Assembly (NCBI RefSeq): GCF_051201665.1
Contig: NZ_CP179210.1
Coordinates: 868,001-932,000 of the forward strand
Direction of reading: 5' to 3'
Source: Psychrobium sp051201665
Lineage (GTDB): Bacteria > Pseudomonadota > Gammaproteobacteria > Enterobacterales > Psychrobiaceae
Length of the DNA stretch: 64,000 bases
Made by a program: the position numbers and the translations under genes
Shown: positions 1 to 9,848 of the stretch, in pieces
Numbering within the stretch: position 1 is the first letter of the stretch
Layout of the letters: each line of letters opens with the position of its first letter
The notes under the pieces: generated by a model
The model's database searches: none
The model's input: only the letters and a program-made list of their open reading frames with translations
What the model was told of the DNA's origin: nothing

Positions 1-3000
1 TTGAAGTGTTCTGCTGTGACAGGAATTTCAATGGCTCTTACTGAACCATCTGCCGCGCTGATTGTGAATACAATTGTATCGCCAATTGATGTGCCGTCAG
101 GAAGTGTTAATTCAGTTTGAATATCGTCACTTAATTCTTGTTTATTGATTCCATTTTCTGACTCAGCTGCAACCAATATAGGTCGTGATATTTCTTCGCC
201 TTCACCTGGTGCTGTACTGTCAACATTCAAGGCAATGTTGTCGCTGGCTAGACTTGGATTACCAGATGCATCGCGAACTATGGTGTTGATTGAATATAAA
301 CCATCAGGAGTCAGGATTTCTTTATTCACATTAACGGTGATTGTTTGTGGGTCTTCCCAATCAACTGGAATCTGATTAACAACTGAGATAATTAATACAT
401 TGTTGCTGTCATATACGTTTACTTCAATGAGATCGCCGGGAATGCTGCCTGATGGTGGTTGCACCACAACTTGCAACCCGTCAGTCAACATCGACTCATT
501 GACAAATGGCCCAGTGACTTCAGGAGTCGAAATGATTGGTTTTGTGACTGGACCTTCTGAACCTGGTGCCGTTGTATCAATAAATATTGATTCTTTTTCA
601 CTCAGTTCGCCTTGTTCTGATTGGCCTATTTTAGAAACGGAAGCTGTTACTTCATATGAGCCATCTTCAGGTACTTTATCTGTCGGGAATGTAACATTTA
701 GTCTTTCTTGAGGCGTCCAACCATCTGGAACCGTAAATAAGTGATTGGTTTCAACACTGCCATCAAGTGAGGTAATGGAAACTGAGATCGAGTCTCCCTG
801 TTCTGTACCGGTCGGCAACTTGATCTGAATCTGAATGCCATCTTCGACTTCAGCTGCATTTATGCCATTTTCCGCCTCTTTTACATATACCGTAGGTTTT
901 GTACTTGCTGTATCTAATTGGATAGTGACTGATGGACTATCGCTACTGGTATTACCTACTTTATCCGTTACATTTGCACTAATATCATGTTGACCATCAG
1001 CTGGTAATTCTTCAGGCGGAATCGTCACTGAAATAGGGTCGCTTCCATTCCAATCATCAGGAATAACGTATGATGTAACTACTGGCGTACTGCCGATACT
1101 AGATGTCAACGTCACAGTAATTGTATCACTACCGAGCGTACCTGAAGGAGGGTATATTAATACTTGAATGCCATCTTTGGATTCTTCTGCATCAATACCG
1201 TCGGTAGCTTCAGCTATTTCAATGATAGGTGTTGGGTTCTCACCAACGTCACCTGGTGCCAAGGTATCAATGGTGATATTTTGGCTTTCACTAACTTCTC
1301 CAACCTGTTGTAGATTTTCATCAACTACAATTGTTGTTACCGTATAGGTGCCATCAGTGGGTGCGTCATCTGAATCAATGGTGTAATTTATTGGACCAAA
1401 TCCATTCCATGAAGACGGAACCGGAATATCAATAATGATTGGTGTATCCGATCCTTCTGCATGCATTGAAACTTTAATTGTATCACCGACTTTTGTACCT
1501 TCAGGCGGTATTATGATGACTTCAATGCCATCGATAGCTTCTTCTTTGTTTATTCCGCCCTCTGCTTCTGGAATAGATACAACCGGCTTGTTTGTCGAAA
1601 TATTTAATTCGATATCTTGTGTAATACTCGGCTGACTGATATTTCCTACTTGATCTTTTACGGTTGCTGTAATTGAGTAAGTACCGTCACTATTGAAAAG
1701 CTCTGGAGGAACAGTCAGTGGGAGTAATTCAGTAGGTTGCCATGAACTAGGAACTTCAATTTCGAATGAAACTGGCGTGCCATTCGAATTTGAAATAGTT
1801 ATGACCACTGTGTCACCTGGTACAACATCAGATGGCAAGGTAGCGTTTATTTGAATTCCGTCGATAAATTCATCAATGTTTATGCCGTCAACTGCTTCTG
1901 GAATATCAATTATCGGGACCGACGGACTGCCTGAAGTACCTGGAACACTAGTATCAATAGTCACCGATTGGGGAATACTTGGCTCACCTAGCTGACCCAA
2001 AAAAGGCAGAGAGGCTGCAACTGTAACATTATAAGTTCCATCATTTGGAATGTCAGCTGAAGCAATTATTAATTCTACCTGATCAACTCCATTCCAGTCA
2101 TTTGGAATAAATGATTGGAATGTTTGAGGTGCTTCTACACCATTATCAAAGGTGGTCGCAAGTATTGAACCTGGCGTAGCCGAATTAGGTGGGTTTACAA
2201 ATATTTGAATTCCGTCTGCAGCTTCTACAGCGTTAATTCCATTGTCTGCTTCTGGAATAAATACGGTTGGTTGTGATGAATCCGTATTAATATTGATTGA
2301 GAATTCTTCACTACTTCCGCTAGCGTTGTTGCTTCCATCTTTGATGACGGCGGTTACTTTATGAGTTCCGTTGTCAGGTAGTTTACTGGTTGGAATTGTT
2401 ACAATTATAGGAGATATACCATCCCAATTCGCTGGAATTACAAGAATCTCTAAGATAGTTGAATCATCGATATCTGATTTTACAGTGACTTCAATTCGGT
2501 CACCTGGCACACTGTCAGAAGTTGGAGTAACTTCAATTTGGATGCCGTCTTTTGCATCTTCTGCTGAAATTCCGTCTAACGCCTCGGGAATATTAATAAC
2601 CGGTACTGTTTGTGGGTCAGTAGCACTCGGTGGTACGGTATCTACATTTTGAGAAAAAGTTTGTGGCGTCGATATATTGCTAAATTGGTCTGATATTGTG
2701 ACAGAACCTTGCAATACTTGCCCATGAATAATTAATTCATCAGGAACACTAAATGTAGCTTGAGGAGGAGCTGTATCAAGCATTTCTTGCGTTATAACAA
2801 TGCTCTGCACCGTAAGATTTGGGCTCGTACCATAAGAGATTGAAATAGTGTCGCCAACCACAACATCTGTGGGATCTATGTCTACAACAATATTGATACC
2901 TTGCTCTTTTTCAGCCGCATTAATCACGTTGTCATCGCCAGCACTAATAGAAAATTGTGGAGAGTTTGGCGCGGTTGCATCATAGGTAAAGCTTGAGTTA

Positions 3001-3803
3001 GATTCGATGGTTTGTGAATTGGTATCTGTGACAGTAACGGCAACGTTTAGTGCGCCTTCAGCGAGTGAACTGATTTCCACATTGTTAATTAGGTATGAAC
3101 CATCTTCGGCGACGGGGACATTATTAATTATTACAGTCGTGCCATTCGCATCAGTAATTGTAAGGGTTACAACAGCATTTTGACCTGCATTATTAATTTG
3201 GCCACTAATTGAGACTAATCTGCCTTGATGGTTAATTGATGAAGAAAGTGATAATTCGAGTTCTGGAATAAACGGTTCTATATCTGTAGACTGAATTATT
3301 GGCGTTAAGACGCTGTTAGCTGTCGGGGAATTTAGACCTTGGGCTGAAAAGTCTGACCCAATAATTTGGGTTGAAAAGTCTGACCCAATAATAACTTCAT
3401 TGCTATCCCGTTCGACGGTTACAAAAGAAATTCCACCTTGACTAGTATTGCCACCAGAGGCTGTGGATGGGAGATCTAGGTCGTTATCTCCTGATGCGAT
3501 AGCATCTTGAATAGCGGTAATCTCATCCTGAATTGAAACGCTTTCTTCTGCAAGTGCAAGCGTTTCTTCGTCAATTTCATCTGGTAACTTTTCAACAACA
3601 GATGGTGAGGTTTTGTCATAAGTGAGAATTGAACCATCAGCATATTGAACGGTGAAACTAGCATCGCTCTCAAAAAGTAATGTATCAGTAGCGAGAAGCT
3701 TAGTACCAATTTCTACAGCGAAGAGTTGGTTATCAGCAGAAATATTAACAACACCAGATAGCGCAATTACTTCAGCATTGTTGTCTAAGTTCAATGAGTA
3801 CAT
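1..3803 (-). CDS. Giant Ig-like-repeat surface adhesin, N-terminal part (3' end outside window)
   Basis: About 1267 codons stay open from the ATG at 3803 to the left edge; frame was checked at seven repeat landmarks. An AAAGGA Shine-Dalgarno lies 8 nt upstream. The first ~130 residues (start MYSLNLDNNAEVIALSG) resemble the N-terminal retention module of LapA/Bap-type type I secreted adhesins: a small beta domain with a DGSILTYD-like segment, then an acidic EIDEETLA / DEITAIQDAI stretch. A Ser/Gly-rich linker follows, then back-to-back Ig-like modules of about 110-120 residues, each carrying a GINxxE-DGIQI-PxGT-GDxI motif. Modules are spaced alternately ~333 and ~357 bp over most of the region. 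No signal peptide is seen, as expected for T1SS export. Likely role: surface attachment or biofilm. The C-terminal calcium-binding/secretion region and the ABC exporter would be further left. Family is fairly sure; exact subtype is inference. Confidence 0.85.
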   Translation of the reverse strand, partial: MYSLNLDNNAEVIALSGVVNISADNQLFAVEIGTKLLATDTLLFESDASFTVQYADGSILTYDKTSPSVVEKLPDEIDEETLALAEESVSIQDEITAIQDAIASGDNDLDLPSTASGGNTSQGGISFVTVERDSNEVIIGSDFSTQIIGSDFSAQGLNSPTANSVLTPIIQSTDIEPFIPELELSLSSSINHQGRLVSISGQINNAGQNAVVTLTITDANGTTVIINNVPVAEDGSYLINNVEISSLAEGALNVAVTVTDTNSQTIESNSSFTYDATAPNSPQFSISAGDDNVINAAEKEQGINIVVDIDPTDVVVGDTISISYGTSPNLTVQSIVITQEMLDTAPPQATFSVPDELIIHGQVLQGSVTISDQFSNISTPQTFSQNVDTVPPSATDPQTVPVINIPEALDGISAEDAKDGIQIEVTPTSDSVPGDRIEVTVKSDIDDSTILEILVIPANWDGISPIIVTIPTSKLPDNGTHKVTAVIKDGSNNASGSSEEFSININTDSSQPTVFIPEADNGINAVEAADGIQIFVNPPNSATPGSILATTFDNGVEAPQTFQSFIPNDWNGVDQVELIIASADIPNDGTYNVTVAASLPFLGQLGEPSIPQSVTIDTSVPGTSGSPSVPIIDIPEAVDGINIDEFIDGIQINATLPSDVVPGDTVVITISNSNGTPVSFEIEVPSSWQPTELLPLTVPPELFNSDGTYSITATVKDQVGNISQPSITQDIELNISTNKPVVSIPEAEGGINKEEAIDGIEVIIIPPEGTKVGDTIKVSMHAEGSDTPIIIDIPVPSSWNGFGPINYTIDSDDAPTDGTYTVTTIVVDENLQQVGEVSESQNITIDTLAPGDVGENPTPIIEIAEATDGIDAEESKDGIQVLIYPPSGTLGSDTITVTLTSSIGSTPVVTSYVIPDDWNGSDPISVTIPPEELPADGQHDISANVTDKVGNTSSDSPSVTIQLDTASTKPTVYVKEAENGINAAEVEDGIQIQIKLPTGTEQGDSISVSITSLDGSVETNHLFTVPDGWTPQERLNVTFPTDKVPEDGSYEVTASVSKIGQSEQGELSEKESIFIDTTAPGSEGPVTKPIISTPEVTGPFVNESMLTDGLQVVVQPPSGSIPGDLIEVNVYDSNNVLIISVVNQIPVDWEDPQTITVNVNKEILTPDGLYSINTIVRDASGNPSLASDNIALNVDSTAPGEGEEISRPILVAAESENGINKQELSDDIQTELTLPDGTSIGDTIVFTISAADGSVRAIEIPVTAEHF
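3339..3392 (-). repeat. 27-bp in-frame tandem duplication in adhesin linker
   Basis: Two 27-bp units (3339-3365 and 3366-3392) differ at one base. In the adhesin frame they encode a 9-residue unit IIGSDFS(T/A)Q twice, between the retention module and the first Ig-like module. This is a recent slippage-type duplication. Confidence 0.85.
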
Positions 3804-4148
3804 ATTCAAATCCTTTGTGATGATTGGCCCTTAACAAGTGTTTCAATCCCCTTCAATGGGAACCTTACGCTTGCCGAAAAAACAAAAATAATTACTATCT
3901 AGTATAGGACGTTTAATTAATAGCTTACAAGGAGTTTAAGGAGGGTAAATCAGTGAGATCTAATACTTTAGGGTTGTTTTGGCGCAGGTTTTTTCTATCG
4001 ATTTTTATGAAAAGTGTAATATAGCTTGGTTTGAGCGATTATTAATCAATAGAAGGTTAAATTGCACTAAAAGAAAGTTTTTATTTTTATCATATTGATT
4101 AAAGTCTTATAGCGAGTTTCACCCCCTCATTTTATTCTCAATTTTGAA
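3804..4148. other. AT-rich intergenic region upstream of adhesin
   Basis: No open frame of note. It separates the adhesin start from the terminator of the M16 peptidase gene and should hold the adhesin promoter and leader on the minus strand. I could not pin a confident -10/-35. Confidence 0.4.
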
Positions 4149-4176
4149 TTAAAAACCACCCACTTACGGGTGGTTT
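4149..4176 (-). terminator. Intrinsic terminator of the M16 peptidase gene
   Basis: A perfect 9-bp stem AAACCACCC / GGGTGGTTT with a 6-nt loop (4153-4176) is followed on the minus strand by a run of T (A-run at 4151-4155). It lies 25 nt past the stop codon of the M16 gene. Confidence 0.85.
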
Positions 4177-4200
4177 ATATTGTATTTCGGTACTTTACTC

Positions 4201-7068
4201 TTATTTTGCTCGATTTCCGTCCTTATCAAGCAATGTCACTTTACCCATACCTAGTGATTTTAAGCGAGGCAATTGGGTTTTTGCATCACCAACCACTAGA
4301 TAAATCATCTTGTTACTGTCCATATACTTCTTCATTACTGATTTAGCCTGGGTTAACGACATATTAGCTAATGCTTGTTGTTGATCTGCGACATAGTCAT
4401 TTGGTAGATCGTAAGTATTAATATTTTGCAATACCCCCATTAAGCTATTAGGTGTTTCAAAGGCACGGGCGTCTTGCTTAGCAAGTATCGATTTTGCGCT
4501 ATCTAATGCGGCTTGGTCGAAATTATTTTCGTAGTCATTAAAAATTTCTTTAAAAGTTTCTAATGACTCTAGCGTGACATTTGAACGAACACTTGAGCGT
4601 GCAGTAAAAGCGCCGCCTTGGTTGCTGCGACTAAAGCCTGAATAAGCTCCGTAGGTATAGCCTTTTTCCAAGCGCAGTATTTGGAATAGTTGACCAGAGA
4701 AGCTGCCTCCTAGATTGTGGTTAACCGCGACACTTGGGTAATAGTCACTCGAGTTAGCTGTCATCGCACGAGTACCAATACGGATAAATGATTGTTTAGC
4801 CCCTGGCACATCCACAAAGTAAATTTTTGACTTGTTAAGCGTCATACGTTCGCCAGCTTTTGGCGGCATGACATGACCGGGCTTTAAGGTGGCCAGTTTG
4901 CCTATGCTCGTACCAACTTGTGCTTGTGTAATATCGCCAGCAATTTGAACGCTGGTTACATTGGCTTTGACATTGGCGTGATAAAACGCTTTAACATCGC
5001 TAAGGGTTAATGATTCGACATCTTGAGCAGTACCCGTGACAGGCGTACCTAAATTGCTATCAGGGTAGAGCAGTTTTGCGTAAACATTGGCGGCGATGGC
5101 ATTTGGGCTACCAGCTGCTTGTTTAATACCTGCTAAGGTTTCTTTCTTTACACGCTCCCATTGCGTTTCGTCCCAACGAGGTTCTAGTAACACTTCTTGG
5201 GCAAGCGCCATCACAGCATTGTAGTTTTTACTCAAGGTGCTACCGCTTAGCGTGATGTACTCGTCGCTAGCGGTAAAGTATAGCTCAGCACCGAGTTCGC
5301 CTAGCGCATCTTCTAATTGCTGCGGTGTTTTGTTTTTCGTGCCTTCCATTAACATATCGGTTAATAGGTTTGCGGCACCGTGCTTACTCGGTAAATCTAA
5401 TAGATGGCCGCCCATGACTCGAATTGAGAACGATACAACGGGTAATTCGGTGTGTTCAATACCTGATACTTTTACGCCGTTTGGCAAAGAGATATCCCAA
5501 ACCTGCGGCAGTTGCACGACAGGTGTTGGGCCAAACTGTGGTTCAATTGAGCGATCAAAGCTAGAAGCTTCTTGTTCAACAGGAGCAAGCGCTATGTTTG
5601 TTGCCTCTTCGGCCATATCGTTCTCAGCGCCTTGTACTATTTTCTCTTCCTTCACGTTTGCTTTTACAGCGCCGGTTAAGACTAAGTCTATTTGCCCTTT
5701 GGGAACGAAGCTTGTTGCAATGAAATTTTTACCAAGAATGTACTGATTAAATACGCGCATTAAATCGCTTTTAGTGACTTTTTGATACTGCTTGATTTCA
5801 GTACTAATCAGATTTGGATCGCCGTAAAATTCGTTATAGGTTGCGAGTGCTGATGCTTTTGAAAATACGCTGTTGATGCTTTGGTAAAACTCATTTTCTT
5901 TACTCGTCAAAATACGGGCAATCTGCTTGTCAGTTGCACCGTTTTTGGCAAATTTTTCCAGTGCTTTGTCAATGCTTGCTTTGACTTCATCGAGTTTTTT
6001 ACCATCAAATGCGCGAACAACCATTTTGAAGGTACCTGCGAGCTCACCGTGGTTAACATAAGCCGATGCACGCGGTGCAACCTTATCTTCTTCGACAAGT
6101 GTTTGGTACATTACCGAATCTTTTCCATCGCTCAAAATCTGCGCTAGCATTTCTAAGGCAAAGCGATCGTCACTGTTTTGATCAACGGTTGGTAAGGTCA
6201 TTGCTAATTGCGGTACTTTGGCAAAGTTGTCTTCGTGATAGAGTGATTTACTTTCGGTTAAGGTGACTGGCATTGGCGGTAGCGGAGTGACATCACCGCG
6301 TGCTTTAAATTCACCAAAGTATTTTTCTATCCATGCTTTGGCTTGTTTTTTGTCAAAATCACCAGCGAGCACTAATGTTGCGTTATTAACGCCGTACCAT
6401 TTGTTATAAAATTCGCGTACATCACCAAGTGTAGCGTTTTGTAGATCTTCAAGGCTACCTATAACTGACCAGCTATATGGATGACCTTCTGGATATAGAG
6501 CTGATAGCGTGACACCGCTTTCGTGGCCGTAAGGACGGTTATCGACACTTTGACGTTTTTCATTTTTAACAACTTGCTTTTCGTTTTCTAATCCTTCTTG
6601 AGTGACCGTGTTAATGAAGTAACCCATGCGATCAGATTCCATCCATAACACTTTTTCAAGGCCATCGTTAGGAACTATTTCATAATAAATTGTGCCATCG
6701 GTCCATGTACCACCATTTAAACTGCCGCCCATGCCCCCGATATTTTTAATGAATTTACCAGCGCCGACATTTTCAGAATCTTGAAACAGCATATGCTCAA
6801 AAAAATGCGCGAAGCCTGTGCGGCCTAATTTTTCACGATTTGAACCGACATGATATTGAATAGCAACAGCGACAACGGGATCAGACTTATCTTGATGCAG
6901 TACCACTTCAAGTCCGTTATCTAAAGTGAATTTTTCGATATCTAAATTTACAGCGTTGGTTGATTCCACAGCTTTAGGTACAGCTGTTGTGGATGAACCC
7001 GTGACATTACAGCCAGAAATAGCAAGTGCTAGGGCACTTAAGGCAAAGACTTTTTTATAGTTATTCAT
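4201..7068 (-). CDS. M16 family zinc metallopeptidase lipoprotein
   Basis: A 955-residue two-lobed insulinase/pitrilysin (M16) peptidase. The start chosen is ATG 7068 because it has a GAAGGG ribosome site and opens a lipoprotein signal peptide (MNNYKKVF...AISGC, lipidated Cys20). The longer upstream frame has no such support. The inverted zinc motif HxxEH is H88-F-F-E91-H92, with a downstream glutamate in an EKQVVKNEK segment as third ligand. The N-lobe is catalytic. The C-lobe (about residues 520-950) is the usual inactive M16 partner, giving the clamshell. It is predicted to be anchored in the envelope and to degrade peptides in the periplasm. It is a single gene with its own terminator. 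Substrate unknown. Confidence 0.92.
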   Translation of the reverse strand: MNNYKKVFALSALALAISGCNVTGSSTTAVPKAVESTNAVNLDIEKFTLDNGLEVVLHQDKSDPVVAVAIQYHVGSNREKLGRTGFAHFFEHMLFQDSENVGAGKFIKNIGGMGGSLNGGTWTDGTIYYEIVPNDGLEKVLWMESDRMGYFINTVTQEGLENEKQVVKNEKRQSVDNRPYGHESGVTLSALYPEGHPYSWSVIGSLEDLQNATLGDVREFYNKWYGVNNATLVLAGDFDKKQAKAWIEKYFGEFKARGDVTPLPPMPVTLTESKSLYHEDNFAKVPQLAMTLPTVDQNSDDRFALEMLAQILSDGKDSVMYQTLVEEDKVAPRASAYVNHGELAGTFKMVVRAFDGKKLDEVKASIDKALEKFAKNGATDKQIARILTSKENEFYQSINSVFSKASALATYNEFYGDPNLISTEIKQYQKVTKSDLMRVFNQYILGKNFIATSFVPKGQIDLVLTGAVKANVKEEKIVQGAENDMAEEATNIALAPVEQEASSFDRSIEPQFGPTPVVQLPQVWDISLPNGVKVSGIEHTELPVVSFSIRVMGGHLLDLPSKHGAANLLTDMLMEGTKNKTPQQLEDALGELGAELYFTASDEYITLSGSTLSKNYNAVMALAQEVLLEPRWDETQWERVKKETLAGIKQAAGSPNAIAANVYAKLLYPDSNLGTPVTGTAQDVESLTLSDVKAFYHANVKANVTSVQIAGDITQAQVGTSIGKLATLKPGHVMPPKAGERMTLNKSKIYFVDVPGAKQSFIRIGTRAMTANSSDYYPSVAVNHNLGGSFSGQLFQILRLEKGYTYGAYSGFSRSNQGGAFTARSSVRSNVTLESLETFKEIFNDYENNFDQAALDSAKSILAKQDARAFETPNSLMGVLQNINTYDLPNDYVADQQQALANMSLTQAKSVMKKYMDSNKMIYLVVGDAKTQLPRLKSLGMGKVTLLDKDGNRAK

Positions 7069-7162
7069 GATGTTCCCTTCGTTTTTATTTGCAAACACTC
7101 TAAAGGGAGTTAGCGGGAATAACAAGCTTTGAGGGGAGATGAAATGTAAGTGAATTTCAGAA

Positions 7163-7194
7163 AGAAAAAAGCCTGTAGTCATCGACTACAGGCT
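7163..7194 (-). terminator. Intrinsic terminator of icd
   Basis: A perfect 11-bp stem AGCCTGTAGTC / GACTACAGGCT with a 3-nt loop (7170-7194). On the minus strand it is followed by a T-rich tract (A-run 7165-7170). It lies 39 nt past the icd stop. Confidence 0.9.
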
Positions 7195-7233
7195 CTATCT
7201 AACATTATGATTAAGTTAATAAATTAACTTAAC

Positions 7234-9462
7234 TTAATCTTTTGCTGCCGCTAGTGCTGCGTTTAATGTAGCACTTGGACGCATAATGTCTTTCACTTGA
7301 GCTGGTGTTGGGTGGTAGTAACCGCCTGGCTCAGTGGCACGACCTTGAACTTCGCTTAGCTCTTTTAAGATAGTCTCTTCTTGCTCGCTTAATGTTTTAG
7401 CTAACGTAGAGAACTTAGCTGCTAGCTCAGTATCTTCTGTTTGGTTAGCAACAATGTTTGCCCAGAATTTAGCTAAGTAGAAATGGCTACCACGGTTATC
7501 TAGCTCGCCAGTACGACGTGAAGGCGACTTATTGTTTTGCAACAATTCAGTAGTGGCTTCGTCTAATGTTTTAGATAAAATAGCTGCTTTCTTGTTGTCT
7601 TGTTTAATGCCCATATCTTCTAAAGATACTGCCATTGCCATGAACTCACCTAGTGAATCCCAACGTAAGTGGTTTTCTTCAGTAACTTGCTGTACGTGGC
7701 GTGGTGCAGAGCCGCCAGCGCCAGTTTCGTACATACCACCGCCTTTAAGCATAGGTACGATTGAAAGCATTTTAGCCGATGTACCTAGCTCCATAATTGG
7801 GAACAAATCAGTCAGGTAATCACGTAATACGTTGCCAGTTACTGAAATAGTATCTTGGCCGCGCATTTGGCGTTCCATTGAGAAACGAATCGCTTGGTTG
7901 TAATCCATTTTGTGGATTTCAACGCCGTTTAGATCATGCTCTTGTAGGTATTTATCAACTTTAACCATTAATTGCATGTCATGTGCGCGTTCTGGATCTA
8001 ACCAGAATACTGCTGGCGTGTTAGTTTGACGTGCACGATTAACACCTAGTTTAACCCAATCGCGTACTGGCTCGTCTTTTGTTTGACATGCACGCCAGAT
8101 ATCACCTTGCTCAACATTGTGTTGCATTAAGATAGAACCGTCTTGTGCAACTACGCGCATAACGCCGTCAGATTCAATTTCGAATGTTTTATCGTGTGAA
8201 CCATATTCTTCTGCTTTCTTAGCCATTAAACCAACGTTAGGTACTGTACCCATAGTCGTTGGATCGAATGAACCGTTTGTTTTACAGAAGTTAATCATTT
8301 CTTGGTAGATACGTGCGTAGGTAGACTCAGGCATTACCGCTTTAGTGTCTTTCGCGTTGCCATCTGGGCCCCACATTTGACCAGCGTTACGGATCATTGC
8401 TGGCATAGAAGCGTCAACGATAACGTCACTTGGTACGTGAAGGTTAGAAATACCTTTAACTGAATCAACCATCGCCATTTCTGGACGAGCTGTGTAACAC
8501 GCTTGAATATCACGTTCAATTTGCTCACGTTGCGTACGTGGTAATGCTTGAATTTTGTCGTAGATATCAGCCAAACCGTTATTTGGATTAACGCCTAATT
8601 TAGCAAATGTGTCGCCGTGTTTTTCAAAGGCTTCTTTGTAGAATACTGAAACCGCGTGACCAAATACGATAGGGTGAGAAACCTTCATCATCGTTGCTTT
8701 AACGTGTAGTGACCACATAACGCCTGAATCACGACAGTCTTGTAGTGACTTTTCGAAGAAAGCACGCAGCGCCTTGCTACTCATAAACATGCTGTCTACG
8801 ATTTCGTTTGCTTCTAATACAACTTCTTTCTTAAGTGATACTTCACCATTTGGTGCAACGAATTCGATGCGCACTGTTTGCGCGCTATCAACTGTCACTG
8901 ATTGCTCTGATGAGAAGAAATCACCGCCACGCATGTAATCTGCGTGTGACTGAGAAGTCATTTCCCATTCACCCATTGAGTGAGGGAATTTTTTAACGAA
9001 TGCTTTAACTGCTGGAGGAGCACGGCGGTCAGAGTTACCTTCACGTAATACAGGGTTTACTGCACTACCTAATACTTTAGCATACGTTGCTTTTACTGCT
9101 TCTTCTTCTGCGTTAGCTGGTACTTCTGGAAACTCAGGTAAGTCATAACCTTGTGATTGCAGTTCACTGATACACGCTTTTAATTGTGGTAATGACGCAC
9201 TGATGTTTGGCAATTTAATGATGTTAGCGTTTTCGTCTTGTGTCAGTTGACCAAGGAAAGCTAAACCATCTTCTACGCGTTGCTCAGGCTTTAGACGATC
9301 GTTAAATCCTGCAAGTACACGCGCACTTAATGAAATATCGCTCAATTGCATGTCGATACCAGCTGCTGCGGTAAAGGTTCTAAAAATTGGCAGAAGTGAA
9401 CAAGTGGCTAGCGCTGGCGCTTCGTCGGTCATTGTGTAATAAATGGTATTCTTGTTGGACAT
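7234..9462 (-). CDS. icd: Monomeric NADP-dependent isocitrate dehydrogenase
   Basis: A 742-residue protein colinear with the monomeric (type II) isocitrate dehydrogenases of Azotobacter, Vibrio and Colwellia. The start is MSNKNTIYYTMTDEAPALAT and conserved stretches such as SNLHVPSDVIVDASMPAMIR are visible. It converts isocitrate to 2-oxoglutarate plus CO2 and NADPH in the TCA cycle, in the cytoplasm. Its length is the usual size for the monomeric class, far longer than the ~415-residue dimeric enzyme. A putative AGGGAAAT ribosome site precedes the ATG. It has its own strong terminator and ~390 bp of upstream DNA, so it is probably monocistronic. The symbol icd is used for both enzyme forms. 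Confidence 0.96.
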   Translation of the reverse strand: MSNKNTIYYTMTDEAPALATCSLLPIFRTFTAAAGIDMQLSDISLSARVLAGFNDRLKPEQRVEDGLAFLGQLTQDENANIIKLPNISASLPQLKACISELQSQGYDLPEFPEVPANAEEEAVKATYAKVLGSAVNPVLREGNSDRRAPPAVKAFVKKFPHSMGEWEMTSQSHADYMRGGDFFSSEQSVTVDSAQTVRIEFVAPNGEVSLKKEVVLEANEIVDSMFMSSKALRAFFEKSLQDCRDSGVMWSLHVKATMMKVSHPIVFGHAVSVFYKEAFEKHGDTFAKLGVNPNNGLADIYDKIQALPRTQREQIERDIQACYTARPEMAMVDSVKGISNLHVPSDVIVDASMPAMIRNAGQMWGPDGNAKDTKAVMPESTYARIYQEMINFCKTNGSFDPTTMGTVPNVGLMAKKAEEYGSHDKTFEIESDGVMRVVAQDGSILMQHNVEQGDIWRACQTKDEPVRDWVKLGVNRARQTNTPAVFWLDPERAHDMQLMVKVDKYLQEHDLNGVEIHKMDYNQAIRFSMERQMRGQDTISVTGNVLRDYLTDLFPIMELGTSAKMLSIVPMLKGGGMYETGAGGSAPRHVQQVTEENHLRWDSLGEFMAMAVSLEDMGIKQDNKKAAILSKTLDEATTELLQNNKSPSRRTGELDNRGSHFYLAKFWANIVANQTEDTELAAKFSTLAKTLSEQEETILKELSEVQGRATEPGGYYHPTPAQVKDIMRPSATLNAALAAAKD

Positions 9463-9802
9463 TATATTTCCCTAGTCTTGGTGCTTTAGGCATAAGAGTT
9501 CATGTGGTGCTCTTAAATAGTGACTCGAGCAATGAATCTTATGAGTTAAAATCTTCATCTGTATAAGATCGTAATAAAATAACACAAATACAGAATATTG
9601 CGGGTAAATTATGCGCTATTTCGACTAAAGGTGAATAATTTTGTAATTAACTTTACAAAATTAGCCGTTAGTAATAACGACGCATTATGTAGGGCATCAT
9701 ACTAGCTTATATTAACAGCTATTTGAAGAGTGAAAGGGGAGAGAGTTTGTAGAATTTTATTCACTTTAAATGAATAAAAATGGCAGCTACAGGTAAGTCC
9801 TA
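9463..9802. other. Intergenic region upstream of icd
   Basis: AT-rich, no convincing reading frame. It should contain the icd promoter (minus strand). No repeat or RNA structure is recognised apart from the terminator at its left end. Confidence 0.4.
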
Positions 9803-9836
9803 AAAAGGTGAGGTGATTAACAACATAAATCACCTC
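9803..9836 (-). terminator. Intrinsic terminator of the Tsx-like porin gene
   Basis: A 9-bp stem GAGGTGATT / AATCACCTC (9810-9836) is followed on the minus strand by CACCTTTTTAGG. It lies 12 nt past the porin stop. Confidence 0.8.
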
Positions 9837-9848
9837 GTTATCAGTGTG

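Noticed and set aside
145..2652. Plus-strand frames of 66-103 residues
   Set aside because: They are antisense to the continuous adhesin reading frame, whose repeat landmarks stay in one minus-strand frame.
7069..7182. 38-residue N-terminal extension of the M16 peptidase
   Set aside because: The lipoprotein signal and ribosome site both place the start at 7068, and the extension overlaps the icd terminator.
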